Of a stretch of 64,000 nt of DNA, positions 1 through 10,414 are shown piece after piece. The DNA comes from Rhopalosiphum padi (lineage: Eukaryota; Arthropoda; Insecta; Hemiptera; Aphididae). Made by a program: the position numbers and the translations under genes. The DNA lies in NCBI RefSeq assembly GCF_020882245.1, contig NC_083599.1, positions 2,480,001-2,544,000 on the forward strand, in the 5' to 3' direction. The notes under the pieces were generated by a model, which worked only from the letters and a program-made list of their open reading frames with translations, searched no databases and had not been told where the DNA came from. Each line of letters starts with the position of its first letter. Position 1 is the first letter of the stretch.

Positions 1-74
1 AAAACGTCATTCCGTTTAATTTTTGATTTTTGATAATCCGGTCCCATCTAGTCCAGATTAGGGAGACTCTACTG
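1..74. mobile_element. Terminal end of a pogo/Tigger-like element
   Basis: Read on the minus strand, the last bases before a TA dinucleotide at 75-76 are CAGTAGAGTCTCCCTAATCT, followed by a run resembling GGACCGGATTATC. This is the familiar terminal-repeat style of Tigger-class elements, which insert at TA. Only one end lies in the window, so the body must lie to the left. Assignment rests on terminal sequence alone. Positions 77-269 hold AT-rich sequence in which I see nothing. Confidence 0.5.
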
Positions 75-273
75 TAATCTTTTTTTTCCTTTCAAGTATC
101 CATACAGATAAAACCGATTCCTCGATAGTTTTCTATCCTATCCCATCTAAAACGAACTGAGAAACAATGCTTAACAAGGATGGCATAGCGAGTGAAAAAA
201 ATCGGTGTTTAACGATTTCGCACAAAAATGTATTTTAAAAATAATTTTAGACATCAAAAGGTTTTACTCTTAA

Positions 274-1495
274 CCCTTCAATGCGCAATTTTTTGAATTG
301 AAAAAAAAATTGTATTATAATATGTGTTTTTAAACGTAGATAACAGAAAAATACCTAAAAAATTCTGATTATTATATTTTCCTGAAAAACCAAGATTTTC
401 AGATTGTTGCAAATATGCAACATCGCGCATTAATAAATACTAAAATAACAATATTTAAAATGTTAACATAATCATACTTTATTTATGTTTTTCTTTTACA
501 TTAAATAGGTACTAAACTAACACATTTTATTTATTTACTATTGAAACCTTATCATAGTATAACTTTTCTTAAAATTATTATATTTTATAGGTACTTTTAG
601 ATTATTAATTATATAATATGATAGCTACATTTTTAATATTTATTTAGTGTGATAATCGGTAAAACAAACACCTTTTGATTTTACGCATAAATAAATTTTA
701 CATTTGCTACACTGAAAATTTGTATAGCCTTTACAATTTGGAAACTTGCAACGTCCTTTTTTTTCGTTATAATTTATAAAATGTCCTATGTTGTCAGTTC
801 TTATATCTTGAGTGGGCCTTGGGGTCGGTCTGATTCTGTTTTGTTTTTTAATGTTACTCTCTAATGACGGACAGCCTCTAGTTGGTGTTTGTACAATACC
901 TGTTTTCGTAAGAGTAAACGCTAAACTTTTTCGCCAATCGGCTAATGTATATTTGCTAGGTTTTCCAAGCTGAGATTGCGATCTTTTATATAGGAGCCAT
1001 GAATTTACAATAGATGTGTCAATCAAATGGTAAAAACTTCGCATATACCACTTTCTTGATCTCATACGAACTTTATATCGCCCAATAAGACTATCTAAAA
1101 GATCGACTCCTCCCATAAATCTATTATATTCTTTGATTACAGTGGGACAATAAATATTAATTTTTTTTTAAATTTTTTATCAAATCTATTGGCAGTCAGC
1201 ATTAGTAATGATCCACAATAAGTTGATAATAAATTTACTTGTTTATTGTCTTTACATGAAGTCACACACATGGGTGTATTTTCAAAAACGGTCAAATATT
1301 CATACGATTTTCCGCGTACATCTTTTTTAATTATTTGGTCGCTAGGTATTTTATTATTGGGTAATCGGTCTTTCCGGACTGTCCCTAGACACAAAATTCC
1401 ATTTTTGTGCAAATAGGCAGCGAATGGAATACTTGTATAGAAATTGTCAAAATATAATGTATGATTTTTATGGCGTGGAACATTTGAGAATGTCT
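274..1495 (-). pseudogene. piggyBac transposase, truncated C-terminal half, with its element end
   Basis: Decayed piggyBac (DDE_Tnp_1_7) transposase on the minus strand. Codons from about 1495 down to 1140 read a piggyBac core (TLYFDNFYTSIPFAAYLHKN, then GTVRKDRLPN). After a break near 1117-1139 the frame resumes at 1116 with MGGVDLLDSLIGRYKVRMRS and RKWYMRSFYHLID, and ends at 640 in a cysteine-rich finger (CKFPNCKGY, CSKCKIYLC) typical of the family C-terminus. The N-terminal half with the first catalytic Asp is missing. The element end is visible: TTAA at 270-273 followed by CCCTTCAATGCGCAA, as expected for piggyBac. The gap 300-639 is element 3' sequence and includes GTTGCAAATATGCAAC, a near-palindrome at about 415-430. 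The upstream boundary near 1495 joins directly to a LINE endonuclease fragment. Confidence 0.85.
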
Positions 1496-2960
1496 GGTTT
1501 TTTTCTTGGGGTGGTGGGCCAGTATGTTGGTGAGGGCGGAGCATGTATTTTATAGTTTCGTGATTGCGTTAAGGCGTTAATGATATTTCCGCGAGGGTTA
1601 TTTGTGCGGCAGCCCCATTGTGTATTTTTAGCATTTATGTCACCCCCGACTATGAATTTTTGGCCAAGAGAGTTGAAGAAGTTTTCATACTGAATTTTGG
1701 TGATAAGTGGCGTGGTTGGCTATACACTGCATAAATGTTTATGGGAATGTTGTTGAGTGTTGAGGAGATACCACAAGACTGCAAGTGATCTGTTTGGTAT
1801 GGTGGTAGGGGGTAGAATAGTAAGGTTGATCTTATTATGATAGCAGCTCCTGCGTGAGCAGTGCCGTCTGGATGATTGGTTTTAAGAATATTAAAGCCTG
1901 GGAGATTGAGGTGTGATGAATGTGTGAAATGTGTTTCAGAGATTCAAGCGATATCTATTCTATTATTTTGTAGGATGGCTAGTAACTCATCTCTGCGATT
2001 CCTTAGACCATTTGAGTTCCATGTTAGGATGAGGAGGGATTTTGATGTTATTTTATGAGTTGGCATTTTTATTAGAAATAAGACTCGAAATAAGAGTAGT
2101 GAGAAGAGAGATAAGAGGATTTATGATTGATTTAAATTCTTCTATGAATTTAGAAAAGGATAGTTCATTGTTATTGGTTGGAGCTAGGATATTATTGAGA
2201 GGAGGGTGACCATCTGTTACATTAGCATACGTACGTTGATTTGGCAGGTGTTCATTATTTGATTGTTGGTGGTGGGACTGGTGTGTAGTCTTGAAGTTGA
2301 ATGGCTGCTGGAGGTTTGGTTTTTTTACTTGAGATGTTGGAGCGTCTTGGGATAGTTGTTTGTAGATAGTGCATCCTCTGTAGTTAGCAGGGTGTGCTCC
2401 TTCACAAAGGGCACATTATGCTGGGAGGTCTGGAGATTTTACACTGGAAGAAGTGGGGTGATCGTTTCCACATTTTACGCACTTTGGGTTGTGTGCGCAA
2501 TATGTTCTAGTGTGGCCATATGATTGGCAGTTTTGCATTGAGGGATTTGGCGTTTTTTATGAGGTTCTTCTATTTTTATTTTTGTGTGAAGCAGACTAGT
2601 GATGGAGAAAATATCACTGTCACTTCCTTGTGGATCGAGGTCGGCGAAAAACAGGGGGAGTGGTATTTTTGTTTGGGCGTGTTTAATATTAATCACGTTT
2701 TTGACAGAATGCCCTATCTCTTCAATTGCTGATGCTATGTCAGCTACTGGGGTGGAGGGATGTAGGTTTCTGATGACTATTCTGAGTGGTTTATCAGCTT
2801 GGAGTTGATACGTGTGAAATTGTGCATTGATTCCTTTTAAGAAGTGGATTAGTTTTCTATAATTGTCAGGATTATTTGTTTGAATTTTCAGGTAATTTGA
2901 AGTAGATTTGCACAAGAAGCTATTTGGACCAATTTCTTCGATAAAGCTGTTCCTTAATAA
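1495..2960 (-). pseudogene. Jockey-like LINE fragment: ORF1 zinc-finger protein and start of ORF2 endonuclease
   Basis: Minus-strand remnant of a Jockey-clade LINE. From about 2955 the frame reads the RNA-binding/PRE_C2HC region of ORF1 (FHTYQLQADKPLRIVIRNLH and IKIEEPHKKRQIPQC), then zinc knuckles between about 2500 and 2380 (CVKCGNDHPT, CALCEGAHPANYRGC, with frame breaks), then ORF1 ends near 2066. ORF2 begins at once with an exonuclease-endonuclease-phosphatase start (LLILTWNSNGLRNRRDELLA, near 2050-1980) and later the GDINAKNTQWGCR motif near 1640-1600. Several stops and frameshifts are present. It stops abruptly at about 1495 inside a motif resembling PTYWPTTPRKKPDIL, where piggyBac sequence begins. 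No RT domain is attached. Not coding today. Confidence 0.8.
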
Positions 2961-3350
2961 ATAAAATTAATATAAATAATATTCTTCATAACCACCTTGA
3001 CCTAATGTCTGTCTGGTATGAAAAATAACGAGTTCAAGTCAACCAATCAAATCCATTCACATTACGTTTGTCGTTCACTCTTCGTTTCGTTTCCCTCCCT
3101 GCTCAGAACTCAGCCTTGGTAATCACTAATCATACCAATCCCTTCATCCCAATTGGTTATGTACTTAGGCCCAACCGTCGCCTTACCTGAGGACTCCAAA
3201 TCAGAATTCAGAACTAAAAAATCGCCCTAAACGAATGACTACGCTCAATTAAAACAATAATATCTAACAAACACACCAAACTTCAAATGTATAAATAATT
3301 AATCAAGCCCGTGTGGACTTATGGCCTACAACTATGGGCAATGCAAAAAA
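2961..3350 (+). pseudogene. Possible Jockey RT C-terminal scrap
   Basis: Near 3300-3345 on the plus strand the reading IKPVWTYGLQLWAMQKKK closely matches the WTYGIQLWG motif that follows the RT domain in Jockey-clade ORF2. Upstream the frame is degraded, with plausible remnants from about 3190. The opposite orientation to the ORF1/ORF2 fragment at 1495-2960 suggests a different insertion or a rearranged copy. About 2961-3190 holds nothing I recognise. Confidence 0.45.
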
Positions 3351-3359
3351 AAAAATAAA

Positions 3360-4140
3360 GTAAATTCGGGTGCATATTATCTTTACTAGGATTTTGGCTG
3401 CGTGTGCCATTAAACTTATTGTTCTGAATTCATTGCATTTATCTGCGTTGCTTTTTTAGGTATGGGTATTATAATGCTTTCCTTGAAGTCTTTTGGGATC
3501 TATCCTGTAGTGTATATATCATTCACTAATTTGAATAGCTCGTCTTGTAATTCTGTACTCACATTTTGAATAAGTTCCATTGCTATATCGTCTGTACCGG
3601 CTGCTTTACCTGTTTTCATTAACTTTAAAGTTCTGATGAACTCGTCTCTTAAGATTACTTCTCCTTGCATATCTGGATTGTTATTATTATTGAGACTAGC
3701 TGCTTCTCCTTCCTGGTATAGAGCTTCAAGATGTTGTTTCCATCTTGTTGCTATTTTGTCGTTGTCCAGTATCAAGTTTCCATCTATGTCTCTTAATCTG
3801 CTGTTTAGTTTTTTTTTCCTCGAAAGAATTTCTTAATTATGTTAAACGCTTGATCCAAACTGTTATTCCTAAGCAATTGTTCCACTTCTTGGCACTTTTA
3901 TTCTAACCATTTCTCTCTTGCAAATTTTGCCTCTCTATTAATTTTGTTCTTCAGCTCTTTATATCTTGTATTCCATGATTATCCTTGGCGTTTTTATACT
4001 TCCTTCTCTCTTCAATATCTCTTATAATGTTCTCGTTTATCCATTGATTCCTAGGCTCTGGTGAGTTTCTTTTCAACGTGTTGCTGGCTGCATTATGTAT
4101 AGCATCCTTTATTTTATTCGATTTGTCTTCCGTAGTGTCA
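3360..4140 (-). pseudogene. LINE reverse transcriptase fragment (same family as 15,619-17,832)
   Basis: Minus-strand remnant of a non-LTR reverse transcriptase. Upstream part near 4070-4000 reads QWINENIIRDIEERRKYKN, parallel to ITPEIIEMIEERRKYKNLN in the longer copy at 15.6-17.8 kb. The longest open piece (3775-3500) reads RWKQHLEALYQEGEA and then LKLMKTGKAAGTDDIAMELI, the conserved run before RT motif 1 in this family. Beyond 3500 frame-broken pieces continue (FRTISLMAHAAKILVK near 3420-3370). It lacks the endonuclease and the catalytic FADD box. It is dead and truncated at both ends. Confidence 0.75.
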
Positions 4141-4228
4141 CTTGGTAATAGCGGGTTTAACTTTAATAATACTTATGCAAATCAGTCGCAAACAATTACC
4201 AAATATAAAAAATCGTTATGGTTTTTAC

Positions 4229-4247
4229 GAGTCTATATTATAGACTC
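4229..4247. repeat. 19-bp perfect palindrome
   Basis: GAGTCTATA, a single T, then TATAGACTC: nine-base arms with no mismatch. It lies in the non-coding stretch (4141-4388) between the LINE fragment and the foldback MITE. Function unknown; it may be a chance hairpin. Confidence 0.6.
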
Positions 4248-4388
4248 TATAATACATGTTAAATCATAAAACTTCTATTTCCCTAATATAAAAAAAACAC
4301 AAACTTTTCACAATGAGTTTTCCTTCATTACTCTTAACTGACACAACTGCTCAGCTAATACTAACTGTCACAGAACAGAAGAACTTAT

Positions 4389-4812
4389 AGAGGACGCTAT
4401 ACCCGAGTGTGTTGTCTCTGTCTTTTACACGCGTAACATAGTTAAAAACTGTTTTGCGCGGGACAATTTTACTCCCCTGATATTTATATAAAAATTATCA
4501 ACATTTTAAATCGCAATGAGAAGAACTTTACCCGTGTCGTAGCGTTTTAATTTTTTTGATAACATGAATACAATTAAAGTTATCGGTTTGAAAACTTAAG
4601 GTTTTTTTCATTTAATTATTAAAAATTATTAGTTACCACAATCAAAAAATTAAAACGCTACAACACGGGTAAAGTTCTTCTCACTTATATTTAAAATGTT
4701 GGTAATTTTTATATAAATATCGAGGGAGTAAAATTGTCCCGCGCAAAACAGTTTTTAACTATGTTACGCGTGTAAAAGACAGAGACAACACACTCGGGTA
4801 TAGCGTCCTCTT
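4389..4812. mobile_element. Foldback MITE with about 170-bp inverted arms
   Basis: The left arm (about 4389-4563) begins AGAGGACGCTATACCCGAGT. The right arm (about 4641-4812) is its near-exact reverse complement, ending ACTCGGGTATAGCGTCCTCT. The arms pair over about 170 bp and surround a spacer of about 75-80 bp, so the whole would fold into one long hairpin. TTA lies next to both outer ends (TTAT left, TTAA right). It has no coding capacity. The same terminal sequence recurs at 11.67 and 62.88 kb in this window, which marks a repeat family. Confidence 0.9.
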
Positions 4813-5087
4813 AACATAATCACTTTAGTACATATATAAGAATAGACATGGAATACTTTTACAGTCCAGCCAACATCATTTTAACACTCGGCCTTCCTGA
4901 CCTAGCTATGTCCTCATAGCACCGACTTAACATATACATCATAAACCTATTCATATATATATATATTATACATATAACAACAACAAAAAAACTTAATAGT
5001 AATATAAGATTAAATTAACATAATATAAAAAAAAATTCTTACATTCTTTTAAGCTGTAAAACTTATATAGTGTTACCTCACCTCATA

Positions 5088-5166
5088 AGTTTAAAAGCAA
5101 AATATTCTATTCAGTTACATTTAAAATATAACAAAACTTATGCAGAAAGCAACCATCCCACACATG
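5088..5166. repeat. Left copy of a flanking repeat plus 20-bp inverted terminus
   Basis: The segment AAAAGCAAAATATTCTATTC and its continuation (about 5091-5147) recurs in direct orientation at 6960-7006 with few changes. It is followed at about 5148 by ATGCAGAAAGCAACCATCCC, whose reverse complement (GGTTGGTTGCTTTCTGCAT) lies at about 6926-6945. The pattern suggests an element of about 1.8 kb with short TIRs lying between copies of a repeat, but the borders are not sharp. The AT-rich stretch 4813-5087 shows nothing I can identify. Confidence 0.5.
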
Positions 5167-5479
5167 TTCTATTTGGAGATAATTCAAGTTTTAGAAAACT
5201 ATTATTTTTTAATTAGTTAGCACCTCATATGACCTAAAACCAATATATCTTATTAATTTGATGTATGTATTTCAATGACTTACCAATAAAATCCTGATAC
5301 AAATTAATACTCACCATTATTTTAAGACTTATGTTGGTTGGTTGTTTTATGATAATTGTTCAAATGTGGCATGGTTGATTTTAAAATGAAAACTTTAATA
5401 ATATTATTAAATAGGTATTAATTATCTTAGTCTTTTGAGTCATTATAAAATTAACAAAAACAATAAAAAAAATACTCAT

Positions 5480-5790
5480 CAGAGTAATGTAACAACTTGA
5501 CTAGTAGTTAACATAATAATTAAATCTGTTCTTGAGTTATAATAGTAAAAAAATCATAAAAAGGATAGTAAAATATTGTTAACAGTAAAAAAACAACTTG
5601 AAAAGTAACATCAAAATAATTAAAAATAAATCACTTTTTGAATCTTAAAAAAAAAATGAAATAGAAAACAAACAACATTATAAAATTCTTAAAAAAGATA
5701 ATAAAATATTCATTCTAGTAAAGTAACAACTTAACTAGTAGTTAACATTATAATTAAAAATAAATCTGCTATTGAGTTATAACATGTATA
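5480..5790. repeat. Two degenerate tandem repeat units (third unit at 6460)
   Basis: A unit beginning AGTAATGTAACAACTTGACT and continuing through TAGTAGTTAACATAATAATT starts at about 5484. It starts again near 5718 as AGTAAAGTAACAACTTAACT, and a third time near 6460. The spacing of the first two is about 235 bp. The third is separated by the LINE RNase H fragment, so that fragment appears to have landed inside the array. The sequence 5167-5480 is AT-rich and unrecognised. Confidence 0.6.
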
Positions 5791-5799
5791 CAATTTCTA

Positions 5800-6445
5800 A
5801 GCACTTATACTCCCATTAATTGACTATGAAGACATCATATTCAACTCAGCAAAAAAAAAAGATCTAAATACCCTCGATCCTATACACAACCAAGGCATTC
5901 GCTTGGCCATTGGAGACTTCAGGACGAGTCCTGTCGATAGCAAACTCTTTTACGCAGGAGAACCCCCTCTACAATATAGACGTCATAGCAATATACTAAA
6001 ATATGTGACTAAAATTAAAAATCTGACTAACCACATCACTGAAAACATCATCCACAGCCCTCTACCTACCAATATACTGCCCTCCCGAAACACAGTATTC
6101 AAAAACTTCAAAATAATCAGTAATAACTTAGATTTCCGATCACAATCACTAAAAAAAATTCAGCCTCCTCTCCCTCCGTGGCTCTGGTCGCCAAAAATCA
6201 ACACCCAATTGGCAGAATACTGTAAACATAATACAGATAGTCGAATCATACTCAACCGTTTTGCAGAAATAATGTCACAACAATATCCGGACTATACACA
6301 AATATACACAGATGCTTCCAAAAGTAAAAATGGGGTGGGCTTTTCTGTAATCACAGATTGGGAGAACCATCTCTTTAAACTACCGTCGTCTTTTAGTATA
6401 TACACAGCTGAAACTCATGCTAAAGTGTTTATCTCAGTCTTTTAA
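5800..6445 (+). pseudogene. Jockey-like LINE fragment: RT C-terminus and start of RNase H
   Basis: Plus-strand LINE ORF2 piece. It opens with a degraded YEDIIFNSAKKKDLNTLDPI, then HNQGIRLAIGDFRTSPVDS, the conserved run after RT in the Jockey/I group. It continues as a 180-codon open frame from 5903 to an RNase H start: IYTDASKSKNGVGFSVITD supplies the first catalytic Asp, and IYTAETHAKVF supplies the catalytic Glu. The frame ends at 6445 before the remaining RNase H residues, so the domain is cut. Both sides are flanked by copies of the 235-bp repeat. Confidence 0.8.
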
Positions 6446-6459
6446 GTTAATGTATGTAA

Positions 6460-6604
6460 TAGTAATGTAACAACTTACTTGACTAGTAGTTAATATAATA
6501 ATTAAAAATAAACCATTTCTCAGTCATAATATTAATATAAAAGAAAACAAATAATAATATTAGGTATAATAAAATTCCTAAAATAAATGAAAAAACTGCT
6601 TTAT
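6460..6604. repeat. Third unit of the degenerate array
   Basis: Reads AGTAATGTAACAACTTACTT and then GACTAGTAGTTAATATAATA, matching the units at 5484 and 5718. It directly follows the end of the LINE fragment at 6445. Confidence 0.55.
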
Positions 6605-6871
6605 TTAATTAGTTTCAATTTCAAAATCCAATAATTCATTAAATCCGCCCACATCTTCATCAATGACACTATTTCCAATTAAATTAGAATAAAATGCATC
6701 TGCATCTGCTGGAATTAGATGAATCATTGATTTTATATCTTCGAGTTTTAATTTGTTAATTTCTTTACCATCAGGCCATAACTGAGTTAATAATATTTCA
6801 GCTGGAAAGGATGTTGTGAATTGTCGTCCCCGACAACGCTTTTTGGGTTGGTTGTAATTAGTAAAATGCAT
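6605..6871 (-). CDS. Unrecognised 88-aa C-terminal-like ORF
   Basis: Minus-strand open frame, start codon at 6871, 88 codons. The N-terminal part is basic and cysteine-poor (NYNQPKKRCRGRQFTTS). It continues with PAEILLTQLWPDGKEINKLK and LEDIKSMIHLIPADADAFYS, and ends in an acidic tail (DEDVGGFNELLDFEIE). It looks like the C-terminus of a longer transposase whose upstream exons are absent. I cannot name the family. Its position between a possible TIR pair (about 5148-5167 and 6926-6945) is consistent with the tail of a DNA transposon. It may be a pseudogene. Confidence 0.3.
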   Translation of the reverse strand: MHFTNYNQPKKRCRGRQFTTSFPAEILLTQLWPDGKEINKLKLEDIKSMIHLIPADADAFYSNLIGNSVIDEDVGGFNELLDFEIETN

Positions 6872-7005
6872 AATATAAAATTTCCAATCTAGTAGTATAC
6901 AAATCTCATTATTTATGTTTTTGAGGGTTGGTTGCTTTCTGCATAACGGCGTTCAAGTATAAAAGCAAAATATTCTATTCAGTCACATTTAAAATATAAC
7001 AAAAC

Positions 7006-8818
7006 TTAAAAAAAAAAATAATAATAATAATATGTAAATAAACAAATGCAACTATCCTCATGCATAATCTTGCAATTTAACAGGTTCCTTCTGACCCGGA
7101 CTAGTCTCCTTGCCACACTATCATCAACTTTGTTCGCCTCGGTCGTTTCCTGTTCTTCTCCTTCACTATGATCACTTTTCTCTTCTAGTTCATCTTCCAA
7201 CTTCCATGATTTCAGCTTCGAAACATGTTCAGTTGTTGTAAACATCCTTCTTTGGTTTTCTTGCAGTTGAGCTACTCTGTACACATCACTGGGTAACACT
7301 TCTACTATTGTCAACGGTCCACGGTATTTATTTTGCAATTTGGTTGATTGGCCTTTGTGACTGTGGTCATCACAACAATTTCTCCAATATCATACTTAGT
7401 GTTGTCATGGCGGTGCTGGTCATAGTCGGCCTTCATTATACCCCTTGAGTTTTCCAACGCTTCCCTAGCTTCTTCCCACATTTATTTCGGGCAACACCAA
7501 AAAACTGCTGTTCCTGATAACTCTCGTGTGATTCCCATACTGAAACGAGGGCAATAACCGTGTAATAGTTCGAAAGGTGTCCTTCGAGTAATCTTACTAT
7601 CGCTGTTGTAGATCTGTCTTTGTATCGTTGTCAGCCACTGGTCCTACTCATCCTCCTTAATTACTTGAGTAAGCAGCATCGACATCACTATGCTGTTTAA
7701 ACGCTCAACCTGGTTTGCGAGTAAACCCCATTTGCTTGTGGTCTGCGAGTTGAAGTCAACGTATGTTGTATTCCCTTTTCATCACAAAAATCTTCAAACT
7801 TCCTGGAAGTAAAACATGTTCCTCTGTCGGTTATTAGTCTGTTGGGTAACCCAAACATTTGTAATATCGATGTCTTGCTCTCCAGAACTCCTTCTGTCAC
7901 AGTGTCCCTTGCTGCAAATATACGTGTGAACTTAGTAAAATTGTCAACAGCTGGTGTTGTTAAAAATGGGCCAATGTGGTTCATGTGAACTATATCAACA
8001 TCTTCACATGTCTTCTTACGTACCGTTGCATTTTAGGGAACCAATAATCTTGTAGGATCTGGATAACTGTCTTCTCCACTGACAGGTGTCCACACAGATC
8101 ATGTGCCCCAACTGTGATACTCTTCCTCATACTTCTGGACATACAAACAACCTCTTTCCTTCATACCAACAATAGTAATTGTCCTTGTAGTTCATATCCT
8201 TTTGTATGGTCCTTTTCTGACTTGGTTCTTTAGTATCTTGATAACGTCGTTGATGTCCCCATCAGCTGTCTGCGCCATCAATACTCGTTCATCTTGATCG
8301 AACGTCACGCAGACCGTGAGTCACTCTGCTAGCACACCATCGAGCGTGGTCCCATCATTCTCCGTCACAGGTGCTCTGGACAACGCGTCCACATATGACA
8401 TATTTGTGTCTGGATGATGTTGGATGTCATATTCATATTCCAGTAACAGGTCATGCCACCTAGCAATCTTTGGCCTTAGAGCTCGGTGAGCAGTTAGGTA
8501 AATTAAAGCCTGAAAATCTGTATAGATAGTAAACTTGATCCCCAATAGGAAGCTCCGCCACTTGTTCACTGCCCACACCACTGCCATCAACTCCAATTTT
8601 CCTGAGTGATACCTTGACTCTGCTTCTGATAGTTTTTTACTAATACAATACACCAGTTTAGGTGCATCACCGTCTGCTTCCCGTTGTAACAGCATTGCTC
8701 CAATTCCAACTGAACTGGCATCCGTGTGTACCTCAGTTGAAAATGCATTCTGATTATCACGTTCAATGCTGCCTTTAATTCGACAGGCACAGGCCTGTCG
8801 CCGCTGTCGATATAACAC
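7006..8818 (-). pseudogene. Ty3/Gypsy pol, 3' part: RNase H, integrase, C-terminal tail
   Basis: Minus-strand Gypsy polyprotein, decayed. RNase H (8740-8350) reads EVHTDASSVGIGAMLLQ, then SGKLELMAVVWAVNKWRSFL and FTIYTDFQALIYL. Its C-terminus is HHPDTNMSYVDALSRAP near 8380. The zinc-binding and integrase region follows with frameshifts. The integrase core (7984-7700) keeps FLTTPAVDNFTKFTRIFAAR, NRLITDRGTCFTSRKFEDFC and STRRPQANG, but the Glu-containing ERLN segment is disrupted. The tail (7338-7030) reads NKYRGPLTIVEVLPSDVYRV, the post-integrase GPY/F-like region. No flanking LTRs or env are visible. The element is interrupted at 8816 by a piggyBac and continues at 10,415. Confidence 0.9.
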
Positions 8819-8999
8819 GCGAGTGCCCGTAGCCGCACATAAAATCGGTAAATTTGGTGCGTGTCAACTATAGTTGACATCGGCTACGGGCGCATGTTTT
8901 CAATTATTTATAGAAATATGAAATACGAAATTCCTATTTTTATTATAAAATAACTTATTATTTTCTAAGTAATTGAAAATAATGTATTCCTATCTTCTT

Positions 9000-10140
9000 A
9001 TACCACCTTACTGCCTTCCTCTCGCAAGGATAATATGACAACATTTGGTCCTGTCAATCAACTCCAGACATATACTTATTGTACTTAGTAATCGCAACAG
9101 GTTTCAATTTTTGGTCACCTCTTCTGTTAGAAACTTCAATTAACTCATTTGAATGTTCAGAGTTTATAGCTAAAACTTCTCTTCTATCTCGCCATTTCAT
9201 CACTCATATGCCTTCATTAGTAAACTTTCCAATACATTCTCCTACTTTCAATTTTTTTGTTGTTATTTCTTTAGGGTTTCCTTTTCTGTTTGCCCGTAAA
9301 GTTCCAGTTATATATGTTCCTCTGTCTAACAGTATATGAGCTAATTTTACACTATTGTAATAATGATCTGCCACATGAATCAAGTCCTTCTAATAATTGT
9401 ATGACAACATATTCTGTATGATTATAATCAGTCGACGTGTCATGTCCTTGTCCAGAGTATATAATAATTTTGTGAACCAAACCCCCAGGTTCAGTAAGCA
9501 TATAAAGTTTGATTCCATATTTATGCCGTTTATTTTTGATATATTGACGGAAGACTTATCTCACTCGAAACAAGACCATCGACTCATCGAGTGATAAATT
9601 TTCACCAGGTTCATAAATATCCGAAATTTTGTTATTAAAATATGTTGAAAGTGGTTCAATTTTATTCAGACGATTAGTATCTGGATTATCATTGTCAATA
9701 AAATGTAATGTTCTCAAAAGTAACAAAAAACGATTTCTACTCATGTATTTTCGAAAAAAATTCAAATCAAATAACTCACATTTCTTTCAATAATCTTGTA
9801 AACGATTCATCCTTATAGTTCCAGTATGAAAAAGTAATCCAATAAAAATCTTCATTTCATGTATATTTGTATCTTTCCACTCATTTATTCTAGATGTAGA
9901 ACTTCCAGATCCAGATAAAATAACGTGAACAGCATACCTATTTGTTTCATTCACTAACAACTCAAATAGTTTGTCATCAAATAATAAATTTTCCTATTTA
10001 TTATATTATTTATCGATTATTTCCCTGAGGATAAACTTTCAGTCCTTTTGTTTTTGTAAAAGGAATACGTGTCACTGTAGGTTTCTTATTGCATACAACA
10101 CTAAGATTACTTCCCGTTAATTTTTCTTATTTCGTAAGAC
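9000..10140 (-). pseudogene. piggyBac transposase pseudogene
   Basis: Minus-strand DDE_Tnp_1_7 transposase with many stops. From about 9990 the reading goes through LLFDDKLFELLVNETNRYAV, SRINEWKDTNIHEMKIFIGL and LFHTGTIRMNRLQDY. The open piece 9765-9556 reads MSRNRFLLLLRTLHFIDND and then PGENLSLDESMVLF, containing the first catalytic Asp. After a frame break near 9560, KNKRHKYGIKLYMLTEPGG and IIYSGQGHDTSTDY (second Asp region shifted) occupy about 9540-9420. The remainder toward 9000 is heavily degraded. It cannot make protein. Confidence 0.8.
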
Positions 10141-10291
10141 ATAAATGGTAAATAAAATATAAAAAAAATATGAAAATGTAAAACCAACCGCGCGATTAAT
10201 ACTCAATACGGTAATGAATAGCCGACACAAATTTCAAATGTGTACGGCAAAAGCCGACTGAATAAAGCCATGATTTAACACAGGTTATTGC

Positions 10292-10403
10292 ATGTCAACA
10301 ACGTGTTGACATCGGCCACGGGCGCCCGTATGAACATGTCAACAACGTGTTGACAGCGGCCATGGGTGCCCGTTTACTCATGTCAACTACGTGTTGACAT
10401 CGG
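10292..10403. repeat. Three tandem 44-bp units, each with a near-palindrome
   Basis: Units start at 10,292, 10,336 and 10,380, an exact 44-bp spacing. Each carries ATGTCAACNACGTGTTGACA followed by a CGGCCACGGGCGCCCG-like stretch (the last unit is cut by the element end). The core is an almost symmetrical TGTCAAC/GTTGACA pair. The opposite end of the same piggyBac element has one unit, TGTCAACTATAGTTGACA at 8862-8879, a perfect 18-bp palindrome followed by CGGCTACGGGCGC. These are likely subterminal transposase-binding sites (inference). Confidence 0.8.
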
Positions 10404-10414
10404 CACTTAACGTG

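Larger units (their letters stand above)
8816..10414 (-). mobile_element. piggyBac-like element inserted in the Gypsy
   Basis: This segment separates the RNase H and RT parts of the Gypsy. Its ends mirror each other: left CACGCGAGTGCC, right (reverse complement) CACGTTAAGTGCC. The expected TTAA target duplication seems mutated: ATAA at 8812-8815 and TTAT at 10,415-10,418. Inside, a frame-broken piggyBac transposase lies on the minus strand. Subterminal palindromes of the TGTCAAC...GTTGACA type lie at both ends (8862-8879 and three units at 10,292-10,403). Confidence 0.7.
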
